Below, piece by piece: positions 1 through 6,757 of a stretch of DNA of 9,375 nucleotides. The stretch is taken from positions 1 to 9,375 of the forward strand of contig JAJZQR010000203.1 of the NCBI GenBank assembly GCA_021806765.1. Direction: 5' to 3'. Source of the DNA: Chloroflexota bacterium. Its GTDB lineage: Bacteria; Chloroflexota; UBA6077. Under the pieces are notes generated by a model. That model ran no database searches. It was not told the DNA's origin and worked only from the letters and a program-made list of their open reading frames with translations. Position numbers and translations under genes: made by a program. How positions within the stretch are numbered: position 1 is the first letter of the stretch; every line of letters starts with the position of its first letter.

Positions 1-502
1 TATCGAGCCGCTGGCCGCAAGCCGCCGGCAGGCCATCGAACTGGATCTCCCTTCGGAACCTGTTCCGGCACTGGTCGACAGCAGGCGGCTGGAGCGGGCC
101 CTCACGAACCTGCTGAGCAACGCTCAGCGGTATGGGCGGCAGGGAGGGGCTATCCGCCTCACCCTTCGGCAGCGATCGGGCGAGGCGATCTTTTCGGTAG
201 CCGACGACGGGCCGGGGATACCGAAGGAGGAGCAGCAGAGAATTTTCGAGCGGTTCTACCGGCTGGAGACTGGGGGAAACGGTTCCGGCGGGACCGGGCT
301 CGGCCTGCCCATCGCTCGAGCCGCCGTCGAACTGCACGGGGGCCGCCTCTGGGTGGAGAGCAAGCCCGGTGTGGGGACCACCTTCTGGCTGGTCATCCCT
401 ACCAGTCCGCCGGCCCGGGAGATCCCCGGGGACGGCGCCACACCGTCCGCTGCGGAAGGGCCCATTAGTGGCACATCCGACAGGTGGGCCTCACAAATGT
501 AG
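1..502 (+). CDS. Sensor histidine kinase, C-terminal ATP-binding part (5' truncated by window edge)
   Basis: The reading frame is open from base 2 to a TAG at 500-502, giving 166 residues of the catalytic HATPase_c domain of a membrane-type two-component sensor kinase. The boxes appear in the usual order: N box TNLLSNAQRYG (about residues 35-45), G1 box DDGPGIP (68-74), F box RIFERFYRLE (about 81-90) and G2 box GGTGLGLPIA (96-105), ending with the typical GVGTTFWLVIP strand. The domain binds ATP and phosphorylates the dimerization-domain histidine, which must lie left of the window together with any sensor and membrane parts. About 33 residues follow the last conserved strand; this tail is poorly conserved in character and ends inside a hairpin element, so the natural C-terminus may have been altered. 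The response regulator 121 bp downstream is the obvious partner. The kinase assignment is firm; the signal sensed is unknown. Confidence 0.95.
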   Translation, partial: IEPLAASRRQAIELDLPSEPVPALVDSRRLERALTNLLSNAQRYGRQGGAIRLTLRQRSGEAIFSVADDGPGIPKEEQQRIFERFYRLETGGNGSGGTGLGLPIARAAVELHGGRLWVESKPGVGTTFWLVIPTSPPAREIPGDGATPSAAEGPISGTSDRWASQM

Positions 503-545
503 CCCCACCTTTCAAGGTGCGCGCAGGCCAAAGGCCGCGGCTACA
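498..545. repeat. REP-like palindromic intergenic element
   Basis: The outer arms TGTAGCC (498-504) and GGCTACA (539-545) are inverted copies. They enclose two further hairpins: CACCTT/AAGGTG (506-511/514-519, loop of 2) and GGCC-AAA-GGCC (526-536). The cloverleaf-like layout resembles the extragenic palindromic (REP-like) elements that are dispersed in many GC-rich genomes. The left arm contains the TAG stop codon of the histidine kinase. A competing pairing also exists between AGGTGGG (482-488) and CCCACCT (504-510). Only one copy is visible here, so dispersal in the genome is an inference. The structure could also act as a transcript-processing or termination site between kinase and regulator. 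Confidence 0.55.
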
Positions 546-623
546 ACGCGTCGAGGAGCTGCCGGATGGGCCAATTAGCCTGTCCGAGGTCGAGACCCGA
601 GACATTTCGGGAGGACGAGTCTC

Positions 624-1313
624 ATGAAGATCCTGATAGCCGACGACGATCCTCAGATCCTGGACGCCCTCACCGTGGGCTTCCAACTCCAGTGGCAGGA
701 GGCCACCGTGATCCCGGTCTCCGACGGCGAGGCGGCTTTGCGGGCCTTCTTCGAGCAGGAGCCCGACGTGGTGGTGCTGGACGTCTCCATGCCGGGCAAG
801 AACGGCTTCCAGCTGCTGAAGGAGATCCGCCAGCTGTCCGACGTCCCGATCCTCATGCTCACAGCGCGGGGGCAGGAGACGGACCAGGTGCGGGGGCTGG
901 AACTGGGTGCCGACGACTACGTGGTGAAACCCTTCAGCCACCTGGCGCTGCTCGCGCGGATCAAGGCCGTGCTCCGCCGGGCCCAACTCCCGCCACCGGT
1001 GCGCTCCGCCCCCGACTTTGTGGCGGGCGATCTGGCCATCAACTTCCAGAACCGGCAGGTGACCCTGCGAGGCGAGGTGATACGACTCACGCCGGTGGAG
1101 TACAAGCTGCTCTACCATCTGGTGCGTAACCCTGGCCGGCTGATGCCCCATCAGACCCTGCTGGACCGGGTTTGGGGTCTGGATTACGGAGCCACCACCG
1201 ACCAGCTGAAGGTCTTCATCAGCCGTCTGCGCGCCAAGATAGAGCCCAAGGATGGACCTCGCTTCATCGAAACCGAGCGGGGTCTCGGTTATCGCTTCGT
1301 CCGCCCCTCCTGA
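624..1313 (+). CDS. OmpR/PhoB-family response regulator (receiver + winged helix)
   Basis: This 229-residue protein has the full two-domain architecture. The receiver (about 1-120) has the acidic pocket D7-D8-D9, the phosphoacceptor D53 in VVLDVSMPG, T80 and K102 in VVKPF. The C-terminal winged-helix DNA-binding domain (about 130-228) shows the family signatures LTPVEYKLLYHLVRNPGR, the recognition-helix region and the closing wing ETERGLGYRFV. The ATG at 624 follows GGGAGG at 609-614 with good spacing. Phosphorylation by the kinase upstream would promote dimerization on direct-repeat DNA. Direct repeats with 11-bp phase, the spacing used by this family, lie just downstream at 1328-1371. Kinase-before-regulator order is the reverse of the commonest arrangement. 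A partial paralogue lies at 8710-9258. The family is certain; the regulon is unknown, so no gene symbol is given. Confidence 0.97.
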   Translation: MKILIADDDPQILDALTVGFQLQWQEATVIPVSDGEAALRAFFEQEPDVVVLDVSMPGKNGFQLLKEIRQLSDVPILMLTARGQETDQVRGLELGADDYVVKPFSHLALLARIKAVLRRAQLPPPVRSAPDFVAGDLAINFQNRQVTLRGEVIRLTPVEYKLLYHLVRNPGRLMPHQTLLDRVWGLDYGATTDQLKVFISRLRAKIEPKDGPRFIETERGLGYRFVRPS

Positions 1314-1327
1314 AACAGCGTCTCCAC

Positions 1328-1371
1328 CGTTTACCTTTCGTTAACCCTCCTCAATACCCCCGTTTACTTCC
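1328..1371 (+). promoter_or_regulatory. 11-bp-phased direct repeats, candidate PhoB/OmpR-type operator
   Basis: Heptamers CGTTTAC (1328-1334), CGTTAAC (1339-1345) and CGTTTAC (1361-1367) start at exact multiples of 11 bp (0, 11 and 33); the unit at 1350 is degenerate. OmpR/PhoB-family regulators bind direct repeats once per helical turn, and known Pho-type boxes with TTAAC or TTTAC-like cores have this geometry. The repeats lie between the regulator gene and the exported-protein gene at 1453, in an otherwise gene-free stretch (1314-1452). I see no convincing -10 hexamer after them. Binding by the regulator encoded at 624 is inference. Confidence 0.5.
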
Positions 1372-1452
1372 GATCGCTAAGCTGCCACCAAAAGAGAGGG
1401 ACAGCTCCTGCGCCCCCTCCGGCTCAACTATTCCACTACAGGGAGAAACAGC

Positions 1453-2175
1453 ATGCTCCTCCGCATCATCGCCGTCCCAGTGGTCCTGCTGGCCGCCGTC
1501 GTGTTGGGCCTCGGCTATCTGGGGCTCGTCCCAGGGGTCGCCAGCGTCTTTGGCTCCGACAAGCCCCGAGACCTGGGCGTGAAAGCTGCCCAGGCGGACC
1601 TGCAGAGCGCCAACGCGAAGACCGGAGTCAAGCTGGTGGAACTCCCACCGAGTTCCACACCTCAGGGAAGCATCAAGTACAGCGGCCAGATCCCCGTGAA
1701 CAACAGCTTCACCGACGAGGAACTCACAGCCCTGGCCGGCAACAGCAAGTGGAAGTTCAACCCCTTCCAGAATGTCCAGATCAAGATCGGCGATGATGGC
1801 ACGCTGGAGGCTTCGGGCATCCTCAGAGTCGAGAGACTTCAGGGCTACGCCACCGCTACCGGCGTTTCGTCCGAGACCGTGAACATGGTGATGGACAAGC
1901 TGAAGGTCGTACCCAACAGCACGCCGCCTTTCTACATCAAGGGCACCGGTTCCGTGGTCAACAACAGGGTGAGCGCGGATGTCCAGCAGTTGGAGGTCGG
2001 CCGCTTCTCGGTGCCCTCCAATCTGATCTCCGACAACAAGGGGGCCATTACCTCCTTTCTGAACGACAAGATCACGAAGATCCCGGGACTATCCGTGAAG
2101 TCTGCCACCCTTTCCAACGGGACTATCAAGTTCGATGGAACCCTGCCGGAATCCGAGGCGACCGTCCGCCAGTGA
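1453..2175 (+). CDS. Membrane-anchored secreted protein of unknown function, resembling DUF2993/LmeA-like beta-rich proteins
   Basis: This 240-residue protein starts at an ATG preceded by GGGAG at 1441-1445. The N-terminus (about residues 4-26) is one hydrophobic helix with no lipobox, so the rest should face the outside as an anchored domain, or be released if the helix is cleaved. The exported part consists of alternating short strands with phrases such as VQIKIGDDGTLEASGIL, PPFYIKGTGSVVNNRVSAD and LSNGTIKFDGTLPES. These recall small lipid-binding or wall-associated beta-rich domains of the DUF2993/LmeA kind. The resemblance is from style only and I cannot confirm it. No catalytic motif and no cysteine were seen. 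The gene stands alone between the direct repeats at 1328 and a long stem-loop at 2195, so it may be a monocistronic target of the upstream regulator. Confidence 0.8.
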   Translation: MLLRIIAVPVVLLAAVVLGLGYLGLVPGVASVFGSDKPRDLGVKAAQADLQSANAKTGVKLVELPPSSTPQGSIKYSGQIPVNNSFTDEELTALAGNSKWKFNPFQNVQIKIGDDGTLEASGILRVERLQGYATATGVSSETVNMVMDKLKVVPNSTPPFYIKGTGSVVNNRVSADVQQLEVGRFSVPSNLISDNKGAITSFLNDKITKIPGLSVKSATLSNGTIKFDGTLPESEATVRQ

Positions 2176-2194
2176 GCAGCTTCCAATAGGGCGT

Positions 2195-2237
2195 GTTGCT
2201 CCTAACCCGCCCGTCCTCACGGCAGGGTTGGGGCAAC
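2195..2237 (+). terminator. Long stem-loop after the exported-protein gene, possible terminator without U-tract
   Basis: GTTGCTCC (2195-2202) pairs with GGGGCAAC (2230-2237), AACCC (2204-2208) with GGGTT (2225-2229), and GCC (2209-2211) with GGC (2221-2223), leaving single-base bulges at T2203 and A2224 and a 9-nt loop. One pair is T-G. It begins 19 nt after the TGA at 2173-2175. No run of T follows, so intrinsic termination is uncertain. A smaller hairpin, GGGTTG/CAACCC (2225-2230/2234-2239), competes for the same bases. Confidence 0.45.
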
Positions 2238-2247
2238 CCACCTACTA

Positions 2248-2259
2248 CGAGAATTCTCG
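2248..2259. promoter_or_regulatory. 12-bp perfect palindrome, possible operator
   Basis: CGAGAATTCTCG is a perfect dyad located between the stem-loop at 2195-2237 and the first gene of the 2296-7594 run. It touches a possible GTG start at 2260. A symmetric site here could be an operator for a dimeric repressor controlling the operon. There is only one copy, and no paired -35/-10 could be recognised, so this is a weak call. Confidence 0.3.
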
Positions 2260-2280
2260 GTGAGGGCCAGAAACAGGCTT

Positions 2281-2287
2281 GGGGGTG
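2281..2287 (+). promoter_or_regulatory. Ribosome binding site deciding the start of the GNAT gene
   Basis: GGGGGTG lies 8 nt before the ATG at 2296. The alternative GTG at 2260 has no purine-rich site in front of it, only the palindrome CGAGAATTCTCG. This favours the shorter protein, whose first conserved residues (VRVVPVAGDKQLEQF) follow soon after the ATG. Confidence 0.5.
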
Positions 2288-2295
2288 TCGCCCTG

Positions 2296-3513
2296 ATGGG
2301 TCCGAGGGATGGCGAGAGGGTGCGAGTCGTACCTGTGGCCGGTGACAAGCAGCTAGAGCAGTTCATCTCGCTGCCGTGGCAGATCTACAGGGAAGATCCT
2401 CTATGGGTGCCGCCCCTCCGGCGAGAGATGAAGGGGATGCTCACCGGGACCGGCAACGCTCTGTTTAGGTCCGGGCCCCACGCCCTCTTCCTGGCCCTCC
2501 AGGGGGACACACCGGTCGGCCGCATCTGCGCGGGGATCAACCTGGCCCTTAACCGCTCCAAGGGTCAGAACGACGGCTACTTCTGCCTGTTCGAGACGGT
2601 ACAGGACTGCGATGTCGCCAGAACTCTCTTCGACAGGGCGGTGGCCTACGTCGCATCTCTCGGGGCCAACGCCATCAGGGGGCCCGTCTCGCCGACCAAC
2701 GGCGACGAATACCGAGGGCTGCTGGTCGAGGGTACCACCCATCGACCCATGCTGTTCCAGTCCTACAACCCGGGCTACTATTCGGCCTTTCTCGAGCGGT
2801 ACGGATTCGCCAAGGAGATCGACTACCTCGCCTTCCGCTACAGCGCCGAGGACTTCAGCGACAAGAGCCGGATCATCGACTACGCCATGAAGCGATACGG
2901 GTTCAGGACCGACCCCGTCGACCTGCGCCACCTGGACCGAGAGCTACAGGAGATCAAGCAGGTGATCGCCGAGTCGATGCCCGAGGAGTGGCCGGACCTC
3001 ATCCCGCCGGGAACGGATGAACTGAGGGAGATGGCCGGCCAACTCCGGGGCATGGCGGTCCCCGAGTTGATCAGGATAGCGAGGTGCGGTACCCGACCCA
3101 TAGGCTTCTCCGTGGCGCTGCCGGACTACAACCAGCTGTTGGTCAAGATGAACGGCAGGCTGTTTCCCACCGGCTGGCTGACCTTCCTGCTCAGGAAGCG
3201 GGAGATCGACGCGATCCGAATGTTCATAGTGTTCGTGGTCCCGGACTTCCACGGAAAGGGTGTCCTCCATGCCCTTTACCACTCGACCGTCCGGGAGGCC
3301 GTGAGGCTCGGATATCGCTGGGGAGAAGGCTCGACGGTGCACGAGACCAACCGCGCCATGATCCGAGAGAACCTTTCGGCTGGAGGCCTCCATTACAAGA
3401 CCTACCGGATATACCGAAGACCGATCCCGCAGATGCCCATCGAGATGGAGGCGGAGGGTGGCGACGCCCCATTCCCGGGTGGGCTTCGCCCGGCGACGCC
3501 CGGATCGGGTTGA
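2296..3513 (+). CDS. GNAT-fold acyltransferase-like protein, YghO-like family
   Basis: A protein of 405 residues from the ATG at 2296. That ATG has GGGGGTG at 2281-2287 in front; an in-frame GTG at 2260 would add 12 residues but follows a palindrome rather than a ribosome site. The N-terminal half carries phrases typical of the YghO-like group: LPWQIYREDPLWVPPLRRE, PVGRICAGIN, IRGPVSPTNGDEYRGLL and FQSYNPGYYSAFLERYGF. The C-terminal half has a GNAT acetyl-CoA-binding signature, VVPDFHGKGVLHAL, followed by the terminal pattern HETNRAMIRENL and YRIYRRPI. It is probably cytoplasmic; the substrate is unknown for the family. It is the first gene of a close run, ending 25 bp before the zinc-ribbon gene, so co-transcription is likely. 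The fold assignment is good; the enzymatic role is not established. Confidence 0.82.
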   Translation: MGPRDGERVRVVPVAGDKQLEQFISLPWQIYREDPLWVPPLRREMKGMLTGTGNALFRSGPHALFLALQGDTPVGRICAGINLALNRSKGQNDGYFCLFETVQDCDVARTLFDRAVAYVASLGANAIRGPVSPTNGDEYRGLLVEGTTHRPMLFQSYNPGYYSAFLERYGFAKEIDYLAFRYSAEDFSDKSRIIDYAMKRYGFRTDPVDLRHLDRELQEIKQVIAESMPEEWPDLIPPGTDELREMAGQLRGMAVPELIRIARCGTRPIGFSVALPDYNQLLVKMNGRLFPTGWLTFLLRKREIDAIRMFIVFVVPDFHGKGVLHALYHSTVREAVRLGYRWGEGSTVHETNRAMIRENLSAGGLHYKTYRIYRRPIPQMPIEMEAEGGDAPFPGGLRPATPGSG

Positions 3514-3538
3514 GGTAGCTATCGAGGAGGAGCATCCC

Positions 3539-4327
3539 ATGGAGTCGCAGCGCTACTGTGTCCAGTGCGGGAACAGTATCCAACCAGGAGGACGTTTCTG
3601 TGGCAGGTGCGGAGCACCTGCGGAACAGCCCGCCGTCCCTTCGGAAGCGGAGGGACAGATCCCAATCGCCCATCCCTCGGCCACTCTGACGGGCAGTGAC
3701 GTCGTCTACCTGCACGGTGAGCACTTTGTAGACAAGGACAACTGGCGAACAGAGGGAATAACCCTCGAGTCCTCGGGTGCGAAGGTCCAGAAGGAGGCTC
3801 TGGTGGATGCCATGGTCCTCGCCGCCATCGCCTCCCTGGTGAAAGACGGGTGGATCGAAGTGGCCATGATCAACGTCGGATTCCTCCTACCGTCCAAGGC
3901 GCCGGTACTCCGAGGGCTCTTGCCGGCACCGTACATCAAAGGAGGCCTGGAGGGCGCCCTGTTCGCCGCTCTGCACAAGCACGAGAAGATGAATAGCGTC
4001 GAACAGGTCCTAATCCGGCTGGTCGGTGGAGAAAGAGACGACCCCTGGGAGGAGATCGCCGCCCGAGTTCGCGCTCACCTGGCCGACACCGGATATTTCC
4101 GCAGGGTAGATAACCCTGCTGCCCATGGCCTGGGAAAGCTGTTCCACGCGGCCTACAGGTACGAACCGAATGCGACCCTCATATCGAACAGCACAGGGGA
4201 AGCTGTCCGCGTCCGATCCACCCTGGCGGAAGTCCAATCTCGCGACCCTCGCACCTGGGAACAGGTGGAAAAGCAGGTGCGCCGGGCCATCAAGGCATGC
4301 CAGGCCAAGGACAAAAACGACGACTGA
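3539..4327 (+). CDS. Zinc-ribbon protein of unknown function
   Basis: A protein of 262 residues from the ATG at 3539, which has AGGAGG at 3525-3530; an upstream in-frame start at 3458 lies inside the preceding gene and has no such site. Residues 6-26 form a zinc ribbon, YCVQCGNSIQPGGRFCGRCG, with C7, C10, C21 and C24 as metal ligands. After a short linker comes a domain of about 200 residues that I do not recognise. It has an amphipathic segment LVDAMVLAAIASLVKDGWIEV, faintly like the helical repeats of GPP34/GOLPH3-type proteins, and a charged helical C-terminus. No signal peptide or membrane segment is seen, so it is likely cytoplasmic. The 25-bp gap before it and the 38-bp gap after it suggest co-expression with the GNAT protein and the protease. 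The ribbon layout recurs in the receiver protein at 8710-9258. Confidence 0.85.
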   Translation: MESQRYCVQCGNSIQPGGRFCGRCGAPAEQPAVPSEAEGQIPIAHPSATLTGSDVVYLHGEHFVDKDNWRTEGITLESSGAKVQKEALVDAMVLAAIASLVKDGWIEVAMINVGFLLPSKAPVLRGLLPAPYIKGGLEGALFAALHKHEKMNSVEQVLIRLVGGERDDPWEEIAARVRAHLADTGYFRRVDNPAAHGLGKLFHAAYRYEPNATLISNSTGEAVRVRSTLAEVQSRDPRTWEQVEKQVRRAIKACQAKDKNDD

Positions 4328-4365
4328 AGCGGAAACAATGGATCCAAGAGAAAAGGAGGATCCCG

Positions 4366-6747
4366 ATGAAGGGCACGACAGGCAACGGACCCAGCTTCTG
4401 TTGCAGGGAGGCTCCGCCGCTCCTGACGCTGATGGTGATGGCCACGCTCCTCCTGCTGTCCAGCCTGGGCTGTGGAACCCCTCAGCCAGACGCCGGCTCC
4501 CCCGGCGGTCAGAGCCAGGCCGGAGCCCCCTGCCCCAATTGCACCCCGGCCACCCTTTCCACTGGGGGGCAGCAGACTGCGGCGAGCCCCACCCCTGCGA
4601 AGCCGGTGCTGGGCAAAGCCGAGGCGCAGGACCCCGACCCTGCGAAGCTGGTGCAAACCGATAAGTGGGGAGAGGTGCCCGCCAACCAGGTTGGCGTCCT
4701 GCTGAAGGACGGGCTGACCCGCAAGGACGCCGAGAAGGTGGCTGCGGCCCTGGATGGCTCCATCGTCGCCGAGGTGGAGTTCATCCAGCTCTACGCGGTT
4801 CAGACCAAGGGAAGTACCGAGGCCGATCTGAAGGCCGCCCTCGACAAGGCGGGGAAGATGGCCGAGGTAGACATGGCCTTCCCGAACACACAATTCTTCT
4901 CCAAGGAGATCAAGGGCACTGCCTGCAGCCTCCTTCGCGACCCCGCGTACCAACAGGGGAAGAACGGCCTCGCCTACGACATGATCGGGCTGGAGCAGGC
5001 CTGGAAATACATTCGGGCCAGCGGCATCCCCCTGAACGACGTGCACGTGGGGATCCTGGACAGCGGCCTCTACAGCAGCTCCGAAGAGATCAAGGGCAAG
5101 GCGAAGATCTCGGGGCTGGGGAAGGAGGACGTCATCGACCAACCGGCCAAGGATAATAAGGGAAAACTGGTTAACGGCGGGCTGAACCATGGGACCGAGG
5201 TTACCCACATCATCGCGGCCGACCCGGACAACGGGGGCGCCACTGGGATCGCCGGCCCGCTGGGCAGCAAGCTCACCGTCACCATGTCCAACCGCCGTGC
5301 CGGCCCGAATGAGTACACGGAGACAAAAGCGGACCCGAAAGACCCCACCAAGCTCTCGTTCAGCGACGGCAAGGGCTATCTGGTCAAGAGCTTCGCCCAG
5401 ATGGTCCAGCAGATCGAGGCCGGGGCCACCGTGATCAACTGGTCCCAGGGACCGAAGGAGCCAAGCCCGGACAACGAGTGGAAGGCCGGCATTTACAGGA
5501 AGTTCCTTGAGACCATGTATAAGAAGTATCCCCGAGTGGTGTTCGTGGCCGCCGCGGGCAACGAGGCGGGGGGCCTCAACGGAAAGAACTACGACATCGG
5601 GGGGCTCAAGCTGCCCAACGTGATCACGGTGGGTGCCCTGGGTGAGGATGGCCATACCGCCTCATTCAGCAATTTCGCACAGGGCGACGGGGAGGTGACC
5701 ATCGCCGCGGACGGGACAAACGTATTCATGGGATATGGCGCAGACGGCAAGCCGGTCAACGGCTCTGGGACCAGCTTCTCCACCCCCCAGGTGACGGCGA
5801 CGGTGGCCGTACTGCAATCGATCAACCCCAATCTCACCGCCCAGGACATCAAGAAGATCCTGGTGGAGAGTGGAGGCAGGGGAGTCTCCGTGGACAACAA
5901 GCCGGTGCCGGTTGCGGAGAACCTCGGTGGCCGGGTGCTTCGGGTGGACGAGGCCGTCCTTCGAGTGATCAACGACGTGCGAAAGGCAAAGGGACTGGCC
6001 CCTCTCACTAAAGAACTGCTCGACAAGCTGGGGACCATCGACGCCTCTGCCGACGTCAAGAGTCCCAAGGAGTTCACCATAAGAACGTCCCTCGGCGCGG
6101 TGGGGGAGAAACCCGCCGACGTGAAGATCGAGGTGATGGGCGAGGGAATGCTGAGTGGCAACTCCACCAAGCAGCTGAGCACACCCGGCGAGCTGACCTG
6201 GGGCCTCACCCTCCTCGACGAGAAGAAGGGTCCCACCGTCAAGCTGACACGGTTGGACACCGGCGCCTGCGCGACCATCGATCTGAACCCGGTCGACATC
6301 GCCGGCCTCTGGACCGGAAGCTGGACCCTAACCGACGCCAAGGTCTACGGCGACATCACCATACCGGACCCCTTCGACGAGAAGAAGCCTCCCACCGTCA
6401 TCAAGAAGGAGGAGTGCGAGTCCCAGATTAAGGCGAGCAAGGGCAAGCCGATCAAGTCGACGATGGAGTTCACCCCTACCTCTCCCGATGCCGGCACGGT
6501 GGTGATGGCCACGATAGACGAGAAGGGAAAGGAGACCAAGGAGAAACCGTGGCCCTACCGGGTTTCGGGCAGCAGCGTGGTAATCGAGATGCAGGATAAG
6601 GGAGGAAAGCTGAAGATGGAGGGCCAGGTAAGCCAGGAGGGCAAAGAGAACCTCCTGAAGGGCAACCTCCAGATAACCATGGATAACAACGGCGCGAAGA
6701 TGCTGGACATCACTGGGGTCTTCTCCATGTCCAAGCCTGCGCAGTAG
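4366..6747 (+). CDS. Lipoprotein subtilisin-family (S8) serine protease with C-terminal beta domains
   Basis: A protein of 793 residues from the ATG at 4366, preceded by AAGGAGG at 4353-4359; an in-frame upstream start at 4297 overlaps the previous gene and would bury the signal peptide. Order: hydrophobic signal (about 18-35) with lipobox-like SSLGC and acceptor C36; a Pro/Gly/Thr-rich linker; a propeptide-like alpha/beta segment (about 105-178); then the S8 catalytic domain. The triad is visible: D232 in VGILDSGL, H275 in LNHGTEVTHI and S470 in GSGTSFSTPQ, with the oxyanion Asn N399 in AAAGNEAGG. After about residue 540 come an Ig-like beta region and, from about 645, a GLWTGSW-led segment of about 150 residues that may be a lipocalin-like barrel (inference). 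The protein should be lipid-anchored outside the membrane and cleave surface or secreted proteins. The Lgt-like gene starts 10 bp after it. Confidence 0.93.
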   Translation: MKGTTGNGPSFCCREAPPLLTLMVMATLLLLSSLGCGTPQPDAGSPGGQSQAGAPCPNCTPATLSTGGQQTAASPTPAKPVLGKAEAQDPDPAKLVQTDKWGEVPANQVGVLLKDGLTRKDAEKVAAALDGSIVAEVEFIQLYAVQTKGSTEADLKAALDKAGKMAEVDMAFPNTQFFSKEIKGTACSLLRDPAYQQGKNGLAYDMIGLEQAWKYIRASGIPLNDVHVGILDSGLYSSSEEIKGKAKISGLGKEDVIDQPAKDNKGKLVNGGLNHGTEVTHIIAADPDNGGATGIAGPLGSKLTVTMSNRRAGPNEYTETKADPKDPTKLSFSDGKGYLVKSFAQMVQQIEAGATVINWSQGPKEPSPDNEWKAGIYRKFLETMYKKYPRVVFVAAAGNEAGGLNGKNYDIGGLKLPNVITVGALGEDGHTASFSNFAQGDGEVTIAADGTNVFMGYGADGKPVNGSGTSFSTPQVTATVAVLQSINPNLTAQDIKKILVESGGRGVSVDNKPVPVAENLGGRVLRVDEAVLRVINDVRKAKGLAPLTKELLDKLGTIDASADVKSPKEFTIRTSLGAVGEKPADVKIEVMGEGMLSGNSTKQLSTPGELTWGLTLLDEKKGPTVKLTRLDTGACATIDLNPVDIAGLWTGSWTLTDAKVYGDITIPDPFDEKKPPTVIKKEECESQIKASKGKPIKSTMEFTPTSPDAGTVVMATIDEKGKETKEKPWPYRVSGSSVVIEMQDKGGKLKMEGQVSQEGKENLLKGNLQITMDNNGAKMLDITGVFSMSKPAQ

Positions 6748-6757
6748 GAGTGGGTGG

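Noticed and set aside
465..1151. 228-codon minus-strand open frame opposite the first response regulator
   Set aside because: The + strand frame encodes a textbook OmpR/PhoB protein; the minus frame shows no domain and no good ribosome site.
2260..2295. GTG at 2260 as the start of the GNAT gene
   Set aside because: No ribosome site precedes it, only a palindrome; the ATG at 2296 has a G-rich site at proper distance. It remains possible at low probability.
4153..5655. 500-codon open frame on the minus strand
   Set aside because: It lies antisense across the zinc-ribbon and protease genes, has no recognisable domain, and is the expected by-product of GC-rich codon use opposite a real gene.
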